A stretch of DNA of 64,000 nucleotides from Bryum argenteum (lineage: Eukaryota > Streptophyta > Bryopsida > Bryales > Bryaceae): positions 3,472,001 to 3,536,000 of the forward strand of contig CM073326.1 of NCBI GenBank assembly GCA_037043015.1. The letters are read 5' to 3'. Of the stretch, positions 33,944 to 44,523 are shown piece by piece. The notes under the pieces were generated by a model. The model made no database searches. It was not told where the DNA came from and worked only from the letters and a program-made list of their open reading frames with translations. How positions within the stretch are numbered: the first letter of the stretch is position 1; every line of letters begins with the position of its first letter. The translations under genes were made by a program, and so were the position numbers.

Positions 33944-36380
33944 CTTTCATTCTTAAATTAATTGTACCTCACTAACTCATGTCATAGCGCCAATATAAAC
34001 TATTCCTACCTCATTGGCATTTGCATAATGGTGGCAGTTGAGAGCCCTTGTCTACTTTTATAATAAAATTTTGTACGGTTTTCCTTCCTACCCACCAATG
34101 TACCAACGTACCAACCTATAGACTTACCAACCTACCTACCTACATTCTTTTGGATTATGTTTAAAAAAAGAAAAAAAAAAGAACATATATAAAAATAATA
34201 AACATAATATGAGGAAATGGTAAACAAGGGATAATTTTGTAAAAGTACCATATAAAGAGCTTGCCCGTCGGGACGACAGGTACATTGCTAGTATCATATA
34301 CAATACTTTGAGGTAGTATATTACAAAATGGTCGAACATTTTTTTGCAATTAAGCATATCAGTGAAGAAAAAACATTTATGGTGGATGAATTCTTTCCAT
34401 GTTTCTAGCTTTAAGGAATATTTTCCATAGATTATAAATCCCTACATGCTGAGGCATTCACAATTTCTATATTAGTGACCAATGATATCGTACCTTTTGG
34501 CACTCATAAAAAAAGCGTATTCTTATTTGTCAAAAATTATTGTAGGAGCCTAATAAGTCACTGCTTGTATGTATTCCAAACCATGTGAGAAAAACATTGG
34601 TGTTTATCATATAAATGATGAGATAATCGTTTTCTATGATTGAAAAATTTGTAGACAAGAATTGCACATTGTAAAAAAAGGATAGGAAGATACATAGATG
34701 CATCCAAAGCTTGCAACCTTTCTTGCGAGGCCTCACTGCACACAAGAGAAAGAAACAATGAAACAATAAAGTGTTAAGTGCCACAATTTGTGAAATGCAC
34801 TACTTGACTTAGAATTAAGTCAAGTAAAAAAATTGAAACGTAGATTATGTTTATAAATCCAACACTTTAGTTGATAGAATATAGTAATTAATTAAATTAA
34901 TAATCAAATATACTTATTATATAAAATTAAAATACCAATAATAATATATTACTTATATAATATCTCATACTTGCATATGTAGAGTTGTAAGGGGTGTTTC
35001 ATAGAAGGAAATAAGCTTGGGCGATTAAATGTTTCTAACAATTTGATTGACTTAGCCTTTCATAGCATTCGACCAATTTCGGGAATTTATTGACTTTCAA
35101 AGTGTTCATACACTTGATTTACACTTATTTATGGAAAATTACCAAATGAAATGTACATGTTTTGATATAATATTTGAAACTATCAACATTTGTGTACTTC
35201 TGTTTACTTTTTCATTGTTTGAATATAAGAAGATAATGAATTAAGTTTTTTCATATTTAGAATTGAAAATTTGAAACAAGAAATAATTGTTAATGGATTG
35301 AGAATTTGTTCAATTTTTCTATGTGGTAAATATCGAATAGTAACTAAAATATGGAAATCAAACAAATGCAATCGTAAGCAAGGAAAGCAAAAAGTATGAG
35401 ATTGCAAGCCGATAGATTGATGTAACATGTTTGTACTCTATCAAGACTTTAATAAGTATTTGGGATGTGTAGAATCTTATGCCAATTATTATTGAAGTAA
35501 AACAATGTCATCATATGGAGAGCAACTATTCAACAACATAGGCAAGGTATTGATTTCATACCCAACACCATATAAAATCTCATCAACTGAGATTATAAAC
35601 GTTATTTTACTAACCCCTGAACTAGCCTAAAGAGTGCAATTAAGTCTCAAGATTGGCAAAACTACCTTCTTTTCCTGCAAGGTGAAAGTTTAAAATGAAC
35701 TATATGGGCTGTATGTGAGAAGAAGGTCTCTATCCCATGGACTTAATTTGAGTATTAGATTCTATTCCATCCCCTCTAAATTATTGGCATGTCAGTCATT
35801 ACATGAGTTTTATGAAAAATGAACCAAGCCTCAATATGGAGCCCTTGAGCCCAGCCTAGGGCCCATTTAGGCAATCTATGCATTTTAATTCATTGATTGA
35901 TGCCTAGGATTTAGAGTTTGGAAATGGATCCTTCAGATGGACCCTCTTATAAAGAGACTACTTCATGGACTTTCTTATAAAGAGACTACTTCAAATTTCA
36001 TAATAAAAGATAAAAATATTAAATACCAAAATATTATCGGTGGTTTACTTTTTGTGATTGCAACTTCATATTGGAATAAGATTACTCTGAATGAATTTAA
36101 AAGATTAGAGAGGTCATTATGAAAAATTAGGGCATACTATTTTTAGCCTTGTGCTTGGTTAGTGCCTCCAATGCTCCACTTTTACCCAATAAAATTGCCA
36201 ACACATTGGTCTCTCAAATATTTGTTTGTGTGAAACTGCCCTTGCAAGTGTGTAGCTATGTGCAAGCATAAAAGGTTGTTGGTTTTTCCTTTGAACCAAA
36301 GAATGGGACTTTTGGAGAGTATTGAAATTTCTATAAAACCTAACCCTAAGTTAAGTGGAATATATCAAAAGTGAACTGCA
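33944..36380 (+). repeat. Segmental-unit repeat, copy D, upstream part
   Basis: No gene is seen. AT-rich DNA to about 34780 is followed by unit landmarks: GAGATTGCAAGCCGATAG, ATATGGAGAGCAACTATTC, TGATTGATGCCTAGG, GTGTAGCTATGTGCAAGC, CCTAACCCTAAGTTAAGTGG. Confidence 0.65.
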
Positions 36381-36493
36381 GAGTGCGTAGAATGTGTAGA
36401 ATGAGTAGAGTAGTCGAGGTAGGTAGAGTGTGTACTGAGTAGGTAGAGTGCGTAGAGTGCAGTGCGTCAATTGCGTAGAATACGTGAAGTGCA
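36381..36493. repeat. Minisatellite array 5 (short, mixed)
   Basis: GAGTGCGTAGAATGTGTAG-type units, with GTAGGTAGAGTG variants. Confidence 0.75.
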
Positions 36494-36780
36494 TCACGTC
36501 ACCGCCCATTATCCTGGGTGGATGACATGGCCACATGACATACTGTCTCTCATTGTTTGTAAAAGTTAGAAATTGATTACTCCTAGACTGTAACAAAAGG
36601 AAATTGAGCCTCACATATTATCTAACCTGGCCTTCTGGACAATGGGGGACAGAGGCACCATACAGTAAGGTACACAATCAAGCCAAATGTTTTTGTGCCC
36701 CTGGGGAAATTTTTAGTCGTGTCTTATACGGAACGGCTCCTTTATTTTCATTGATAAGATTGATCACAATCCAAGACTAA

Positions 36781-38390
36781 GGGCCGGTTTACACTAAGGT
36801 GGAGAAGGCCTCCGGTCGGTCAAGAATGCTTGGCCAAGACATGGTTATATAAAGCAAGTGGTGAATGTGCCGGAGAAGAATGAAAGGCAATAACATATAT
36901 TTGAAGGAGTCTTGACCGGTTGTAGTCTAAACACCTAAAGGAGAAGCTTCACCGGAGAAGTCCACCGGAGAAGTCCACCGGTGAAGAGAAGTTTACCAAA
37001 TGGTGAAAGTTAGCTATGATAAGAAAAACTACATGTACAAAAATTTGGTCAAGATTTGTGTTCATGAAAAATTGAAATATATATGTATGACAATTTGATT
37101 CAACTTTTTTTTCAAATTGCATATCAATTGTGCCGTAAATAAAAAGCTTTTGATACATCATTACTTTCAAATACTAAGATGACATCACATGGTAATATTG
37201 TGTTCAACTTTATACAATTTTTTTTTAAAAAATTACCAAAAAATTTGTCAATTTAAACTTGTGTAGGAAACAAATGTTTTTTGGGATGTTAACCCCTAAA
37301 TGGTTTGACTCATTTGTAACAAAAAGAACACATTCTCAAAAATAGCGTCCTTAATGAGCTCATAATGGATGAGAAAAAACAAATCCATGAGAAAATTTTG
37401 TTTGCGGAAATGACTTCACAATGGTGAAAATTGCTTTAAAAATTTACAAAGGAAAAAATGTTCACAAATACGCCCCTTGTACAAAAATGAGTGCTATAAC
37501 TTCCTTACATCTTGGATATTATTAAGGTTTCTATCATAAAAAATAGATCGAAATTGGTCTCAACAAAAACATTAGAATCCATTAGTCGATTAGATAAAAA
37601 CTTTGCCTCAAAAACCATAAAACTTTTAAGAACGAAACGGAATCCTATCAATTAGAAATTCAACTGCATATTGGTAATTTATTATAAAATTTCAATTATC
37701 CATTACAAAACGATGAGGTGAAGTAAACATTACTTTTAATTGAAACCCCATTCTTTCTACAAACAAGAACATACATTCAATTAGGAATGTATCAAGAATT
37801 TAAAACATAATTTACTAATTTCACTTATATTTTAAATAAATAAAATTCACACAAATAGAGATGAAAATAAAATGATCATGTACTCATTAAATGGTTCAAC
37901 ACAAATGATATGTGTATGGTCATGAAGTGCAACCGCATGCGCATGGGGCATCATGAGGTGAAAAAAAATACAAACAATCATGCTTGGATGGGGTATATTT
38001 TATACTCTCAAAATAGTGATGTCCTTGAAATCCGACTTTATTCCCTCTCTATAGTATTCATCTTCTTATAAAGACTTTGCCCTCTATAGTGAATGTGCTT
38101 TTAATACATATTTTAAAATTTCAATTGGTATTCTCCGGAACAGTGAATTCTTGTCCGGCCTCTTGAAGCCGGACAAGAAACTCCACCTCCGGAGAACTCT
38201 TTCTTCAAAAAGTGCCGCCACATAGGGGGCCATGTCATTTTATCATCCATAAGAAATGTTCACCACCTTTGCTCTCTTCACCTAGTGTAAACACCCACCG
38301 GTCAAGAAGCAGGCTTTCAACCAATTACAATCAAGAATTCCCTTTTTTTTCATGACCGGTGGACTTCTCCACCGTAGTGTAAATTGGCCC
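36781..38390. mobile_element. Harbinger-like non-autonomous DNA transposon
   Basis: The ends are GGGCCGGTTTACACTA and, reversed, GGGCCAATTTACACTA. Both continue into a GGTGGAGAAG and CCGG pattern. The flanking 3-bp duplication is TAA (36778-36780 and 38391-38393). The unit copy at about 42970-43000 shows the uninterrupted site. The 1,610-bp interior is AT-rich, with sub-terminal CACCGGAGAAG repeats near 36950-36980 and no transposase that I recognise. Confidence 0.85.
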
Positions 38391-38594
38391 TAAGCTTACT
38401 TCGTTGCGTCGAGGACTGCTCAACATTCGATTGCTACTGCAAGTTTGTACAAGCATGGCATTCAAGCATGTTTCTTTGAATTGGAGTTGAAAAGCGGCGC
38501 AAGATGGACTTCGATACAACATAAATCTGTGCTATCAATCAGAGCCTAATGATTTCCTCATGTATGTGTCCGTGTACGTTAGAAGATGGTATAA
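38391..38594 (+). repeat. Segmental-unit repeat, copy D, resumed after the insertion
   Basis: It carries GCAAGTTTGTACAAGCATGGCATTC and CGATACAACATAAATCTG, shared with copies E (about 43090) and F (about 51565). No intact frame is seen. Confidence 0.7.
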
Positions 38595-38842
38595 GTAACG
38601 TTAAAAACTTTGCATTGGTGTAGAAACTTGCTCAAGTCTAGCAACGTTTTGGATCTTGCTTAAGCAACGTTCTTAAGAAATTAAACAACCTTTTCAAAAA
38701 GATTATAAATAACGTTGCTCGGTGATCCGATAATGTCGCTTGTTTTATTGAGAATGTTGCTCGAGTAAGTTCTAAAAACGTGGCAAAACTTGAGCAAACA
38801 TCTTAGAAGAAAACATTGCAAACCCCCTCAAATTGTAGAAGT
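38595..38842 (-). mobile_element. CACTA-type MITE fragment
   Basis: GCAACGTT-rich sequence ends CCCCTCAAATTGTAGAAGTG. It is the same family and same site as in the other unit copies. One terminus is missing. Confidence 0.6.
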
Positions 38843-38904
38843 GTGTATCCTCGCTGACATGCTCATCTCCGTGCCCTCCCGAGGACGAGCCCGAGTTGCA
38901 GTCA

Positions 38905-39260
38905 GATGCTAACTTGCTCTTCACAGACAGTCCGTAGCAGTTCGAATGCTTCATATGTCGCATCGAACAGTAGTTAGGCCATTCCATTTTGCACGATGAA
39001 GAATCCATGCGTTGCGAAATGAAACGCAAGCTTTTAACATAGTGGGCATCTTGCCCGACTTCGTGAGTGACCTCAGGATGAGACAGTGCCGGGCGGCTCT
39101 ACTAAATAGAAATGTTTAGCTGTTTTCTCAAAGGTGTAGTCCACTCAGAATCGTATATTTGCCCATTCTCTCTACTCCTTGTGTAAAAGTGTCGAGGGGC
39201 CGTGGGTACCGTGGTTGGAATTGACTTTTACCTGGTGCTACCTATTGCAAATTTCAAAAA
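38905..39260 (+). pseudogene. Deletion scar of a fourth fusion-gene copy
   Basis: 38910-38935 (GATGCTAACTTGCTCTTCAC and the bases after it) matches the upstream flank at 20976-21003. The next bases (38938-39260) match the downstream flank at about 24252-24580, including GACCTCAGGATGAGA and GGGGCCGTGGGTACCG. The roughly 3.2-kb segment with promoter, both exons and stop codon is missing. Confidence 0.75.
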
Positions 39261-40336
39261 GTAATAAATCGTCCTTGCAATAATGTGACATTAGGTACTC
39301 TATCATCATTGCATGAAATCACATTGTATGAAATCAAGAAATTACGATATAAGAGTTTTATTATGTGAAACGATGTCCTGCGACAATTTGTAAGATGCAC
39401 TACTTGACTTAGAATTAAGTTGAGTATAAGGATTGAAACATAGATTATGTTTATAATTCCAACGCATTAGTTGATGAGATATATAATTGATTATATCAAT
39501 AATAATTCATTAATTAATATTTTAATTACGATTCTAATTGATTTATTATATCAATAATTGTTTATTAATTATAATAATAATATTAATACTAATACTATAT
39601 TAATATTAATTTTGATTATTATATTAATATTAATTGATTACATCAATAGTAAATTATTAATTATTATACTAATTATAATACTAAATAATGATATATTTGT
39701 TTATATATTATTTGCTACTTGCATATGTAGAGTAGTAAGGGTTGTTTCATAGACGGGAATAGGCTTGGGAGTTCAAATATTTGTAATGATTTGATTGATT
39801 TCGCCTCTAATAGCTTAACCCCTAAGAGCCGAATTAATCATTTTATGGTCTATCCTTTTGAGGAGATGTGCACAAATAAATAAATATTTCATATGGATTT
39901 TGTTTTCAACATTATTGTTTTGGAATTCTTTTCAACATTCTAGAGGTTTGGTGAGTCGAGAATCACATCCACATTAGAGAACCTCGTTTGGATTTATAAG
40001 TTGTTCATAATAAACCTTCAAACACATAGAAGGCAAGGTTTTCTTAAAGTAAGAAAACTTACTCTTTTTGGAAATTAATAAGGTTCCTTTTAGGAAAATT
40101 GTGGCCTCGATCATTTTTATCAATGTATTTGTGATTTAGCCAATCATATGAATTTTCAAATACTAATAATTGAAAGTAAATTTAACATTGATTTTCAAAG
40201 TTTTACTCTTTTTGATCAATTATAAAATAGAAATTACCTATTTTTGGAAATTTAACCGCATAGTTATTATTTAGGAGCTAAGGTCTTTATACTCTCTTTA
40301 AAGCCCTAGATGCTTTATACTCTCTTTAAAGCCCTA
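39261..40336. other. AT-rich DNA and segmental-unit repeat, copy E start
   Basis: No gene is seen. 39470-39690 is very AT-rich, with ATTAATATTAAT patterns. TTAACCCCTAAGAGCC near 39818 resembles a TTAA-type MITE end. A tandem duplication of about 28 bp (GCTTTATACTCTCTTTAAAG...) sits at 40282-40336, just beside the SINE. Confidence 0.55.
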
Positions 40337-40611
40337 GATGGCCACTGGACAAGGGGAAATTAGAACAAGGGGAAGTCTCGAGGGTGGACACTTTAACCAC
40401 GCTAGTTTCTAGCCTAGTTACTAGTGCCTTGAAGATACTTGACATAGTATCCCCAAAGGGCTTTGAGGTACCCATACAACAAGGTCCAAGGACCTCCCAC
40501 AATAGTTGGGTGGACTATAGTGGTGAGTACCACGCCGACATGGGGAATAGAACCCACGACCTCCTCATTGGGGGCCTAAGCCCTAACCACCAAGCCAAGG
40601 CTTGTGGTGCC
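40337..40611 (-). mobile_element. tRNA-derived SINE, 3'-shortened copy
   Basis: It is about 90 percent similar by eye to the SINE at 1280-1642. It has the same GGCACCACAAGCC start and A/B-box-like blocks but lacks the GGCCCC-rich 3' end and the ATCT tail. The flanks AAAGCCCTAGA and GGAGCCCTACA look like a decayed target duplication. The related repeat at 27.5 kb has the unoccupied site. Confidence 0.7.
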
Positions 40612-42040
40612 TTTTGGAGCCCTACATCATAAGGGTTATGAAATTCATATTTTATAACACATCTAAGTTTTTCTTCAAAAGTTAACCCCTCCTGCCTTTA
40701 GGAGTTAAACGACCAATTATGGGCATTTTTCAATCTCAAAGCGCTCCTACACTTGATTTATAGATATTTATGGGACAAAATTTTGGAAATTACCAAATGA
40801 AATTTACATGTTTTTTATTTGGGTGTCTGGTTTATATTTTACAACTCTCCAAGTACAAATAGGATAAGTTCTCTTTCCTTACAAGTTTGGAGAATAGTAT
40901 ATAGAATTATAGACCAATGAAAGTGAGTTTTTGAGAGAGATGGGCAATAGCTGGAAATGCACCGTTTTGAAATTAGCTATTTTTGACCTTGAAGTATATA
41001 AAGTAAAAGAAATTTCATTTCACATTAATAAAGCATAAATATAAGACTTGAAACTATGAACATTGATTGAAAGTAACCTCTTTATAATTTTTCAATCTTT
41101 GATAATAAGAAATATTGAGTTATGTTTTTCCATATTTGGAACTGAAAATTTAAAACAAAAAGACAAACGTTAAATAATGCATTAAGTATTTTATTTAATT
41201 TTTCATTATGGTTTAAATCGAATAGTAACTAAAAGCTGGAAATCAAACAAATGCAATCCTAAGCAAGGAAACTAAGAAGTATGAGATTGCAAGCCTATAG
41301 ATTGATGTAACATGTTTTTGGAGTTTCAAGATCTTAATAAAATTCTTGGATGTGTAGAATTTTATGCCAAATGTTTTTATAAAATAACAATGTCTTCATA
41401 TGGAGAGCAACATATTCAACAAGATAGGCAAGGTATTAATTTCATAACCAACACCATATAAAATCTCAGAAAATTATATTATTAACGTTCTTTTATTAAC
41501 CCCTAAACTAGCCTAAAAAGTGTAAGAAAGTCTCAACACTCAGAGAACTACTCTCTTGTCATAATAATGATAATATCACTAAAATCCCGGAGTACATGTG
41601 TGATATCAATAAACATGTCATTTTGCAGGCATAAATACTTCTGAACTCTGTTAAAACATATGCTTGTAAAAAATGGCATGTTTGATAACCCGACCAAAAA
41701 TGGCTCATAGGAGATTTGGCGAAATGGCACAAAGAATTTTGCCATTTTACCGGAATTGAGGTTGAATGCTCAATATGAAAAATTAGGGCATACAATCTTT
41801 ATCTTTGTGCTTGGTCGGTGCCTCAAAATGCTCCACTTTTAAACAATCGAATCGCCAACACATTTGGCGTCTTAAATATTTTACTTGTGTGAAACTACCC
41901 TTCCGTAGCTATGTGTAAGCACCAAAGGTTAATTTGTTTTTCTTTGAACCAAATAGTGGCACTTTTGCCTTTTGGAGATATTTGGAATCTGTATAAGACC
42001 TAACCCTGAGTAAATTGGAATATTCCCAAAGCCCGCCGGA
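40612..42040 (+). repeat. Segmental-unit repeat, copy E
   Basis: No gene is seen. Unit landmarks occur in order (GAGATTGCAAGCCTATAG, ATATGGAGAGCAAC, AGCTATGTGTAAGCACC, CCTAACCCTGAGTAAATTGG). A fragment of the CCTCAATTCCGG-type MITE lies near 41560-41770. TTAACCCCTCCTGCC at 40681 and AGGAGTTAA at 40701 look like closely placed TTAA-element ends. Confidence 0.6.
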
Positions 42041-42146
42041 AAGTACGTAGAGTACACGTAGAGTGTGTAGAGTACATGTAGAGTGCGTAGAGTCCGTTGA
42101 GTACTTCCAGTGCGTAGAGTGGGTGTAGTACTTCAAGTGCATGCAA
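42041..42146. repeat. Minisatellite array 6
   Basis: Mixed 9-12 bp units such as GTACGTAGA, GTACACGTAGAGT and GTGCGTAGAGT at the fixed site. Confidence 0.8.
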
Positions 42147-43384
42147 AGAGTCCTTCGTATTTGTAAATGGCCTCCCCTCCCCTCATTGGAAAATTCTCGA
42201 GCTTAAGGAGTGCTAGATCTTGTCCATAGGTCCATAGGTAAATACTTTCTTCTATTGTAATGGTTTTCTTTATTTGAAGTTTGTATTTCTATACGATGAT
42301 GCTAGGATACTTGAATTCCCATTCTTAGGCTTTTAGCATTCCCACTTGGATTTGTGAGACCACTTCAAGATTTAAATAAAATTGTGTTAATTAGTCATGA
42401 ATATTGCGCTTGATTTGATGCTAGTCTTTATTATGATTTCAGTTGTTAGTAACAAACATGATAGAAATTTACCTGAAGTTGTTTTGATCCAAAGCGATAT
42501 ATGGTCAGATAGCAATGGATTTTCAACATCATCAGCAACTTTTTTTAAAATGTAAGTTCTTTTTTACTATTTGTCAATTGTTTTGGAAAGCTTTTAAAAA
42601 TCTTATGCTTGAGATTGGGAGATTGCTTTGCAAGATGCCATGTTGTGTCGTCGCACGAAGTCCTACCCTTGCAAGGGGCTCATCGCAAGGTGATTGACTA
42701 GTCTTTCCATGGCTATGGCTATCACGTCACAAATTACCCATTACCAAGGGTGGATGACATTGCTGTAGGATATACTCTCATTGTATGTAAAAGCCAGAAA
42801 CTAAATACTCCTAGACTGCAACAAAAGAAAGTTGAGCCTCACGTACTGCCTAGCTAACAATGCAAGGACCGATGCACCATCCAGCAACTTAAGGCGCTTT
42901 ATGGGTGCTTTTCGGAGGCACACAATCGCACACAATTGCGCCCCGAACGACTCCTTCATTTCCATTGATAAGATTGATTACGATCCAAGATTGGCTTACT
43001 TCGTCGCCTTCAGGACTATTTACGATCCAAAAGTGGCTTACTTCGTCGGCTTCAGGACTACTAAGCATTCGGATTCAGTTACCGTTGCAAGTTTATACAA
43101 GCATGGCATTCATGGCATTCGAGCATTTCTCGAGTTGTAGAAGGGGTAGATGGAGTTCGATACAACATAAGTCTCTTGTATCGATCAAAGGTAGATGGAG
43201 TTCGATACAACATAAGTCTCTCGTATTCGATCAAAGTAGATGGAGTTCGATACAACATAAGTCTCTCGTGGTATCAATCAAATCCTGATCAAAGCCTAAC
43301 AATTTCCTCATGTATGTGCTTGTGGACACCGAAAAAGTGTATAGCTCTCTCACTACTAGGAAAAAAAAGTTGGGTTTGCAAAGT
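42147..43384 (+). repeat. Segmental-unit repeat, copy E, post-minisatellite part
   Basis: No intact gene is seen. It includes three tandem copies of a block of about 45 bp beginning GTAGATGGAGTTCGATACAA (43146-43275). Single copies of this block occur in units D and F. A CACTACTAGGAAAAAAAAG end at 43351 is repeated at 43385. Confidence 0.65.
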
Positions 43385-44081
43385 CACTACTAGAAAAAAA
43401 AAGGGGTTTGCAACGTTATAAACGTTGCTTTCCTGTGGACATTGCTCAATGCACCAACAACCTCAATTCCGTTAAAATGGCACTATTCCACATGTGTGCC
43501 ATTTTAGCAGAGCCAAAGTGCCATAATGTGCAAACGGTGCCATTTTACAAGCATATTTTTGAAGAAACGTTCAGAAGTATTTATGCCTACAAAATGCCAT
43601 GTTTATTAATATCACACATGTACTCCGTAATATCAAATGACTTCTGTAATATCACCAAAATTTCCATAATATCACACATTTTTATGGTTTTTGACCTTCG
43701 GACACAAGTAAAAGGGCAATATTTCAGAACGGCCATTCAGAAAGATTGTTGTTTTTGAACGGCCGTTAAGAAACATTTACCCTATCATGTCAAAACTCGA
43801 CAAAAACCAACATCATTTTTTTCATTTTAAGCACCTCAAAAAGCGCCATTTTAGCGGAATAACGCCATTTTAACGGAATTGAGGTTCAACATTTTGGAAC
43901 TTGCCTGAGCAACATGTACTTAAGAAATAAAGAAACGTTTTCAATAAGATTATGAATAACCTTGCTTGTGTTCCCATTACATTGCTTATTTTCTTGAGAA
44001 TGTTGATCAAACAAGTTTCAAAACGTCGAAAAACTTGAACAACATTAGAGAAGAAAACATTGCAAACCCCCTCTCATAGTG
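43385..44081 (+). mobile_element. CACTA-type MITE interrupted by another MITE
   Basis: It starts CACTACTAGAAAAAAAAAGG and ends CCCTCTCATAGTG, with GCAACGTT-type sub-terminal motifs. The interior is split at 43459-43886 by a nested element. The flanking triplets (AGT and TGT) do not match. Confidence 0.65.
43459..43886. mobile_element. Nested MITE with perfect 23-bp inverted ends
   Basis: The ends start AACCTCAATTCCGTTAAAAT and are mirrored exactly at the other side. CAAC flanks it on both sides (43455-43458 and 43887-43890). Sub-terminal TGCCATTTTA motifs recur several times. Decayed relatives occur near 4.1, 26.4-26.9, 41.7 and 48.4 kb. I do not assign a superfamily. Confidence 0.75.
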
Positions 44082-44523
44082 TGTCCTCGCCTGAGCAAGT
44101 TAGCATCTGCAACTCCGGCTCGTCCGAGGGCGCGTAGATGAGCGTAGATGAACAAGTCAGCGTCCGAGGACACACTTGCTTGTCTGTAGCAAGCGGACTT
44201 ACTCTACAGACAAACCTACTTGCTTGTCTGTAATGGTGGACTCACTGTACAGACAAATCTACTTGCTTGTCACCCAAGGCAACTTACCATCTGCACATTT
44301 GAGTCTATAAGACTGTACACAGTACTCCCACCTCAACATTGCATGCGATTTTGTATCTCAGATTAGATTGAGATGGAGCACTATTTGTGACGCTTCTGAG
44401 TTGACCTCTGAGTCTTCTCCGGCTCGATCAAATCTCACGATTGTGTAGTTTGTTTCGTAGTCGGAGAAACTCAGAGGCAGCAACTCACGATTCGATTCAG
44501 CAAGTGACTCTAAACTATCCATC

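Noticed and set aside
34136..34357. Phe-rich hydrophobic frame
   Set aside because: It is AT-rich repeat sequence without a start context, motif or second copy.
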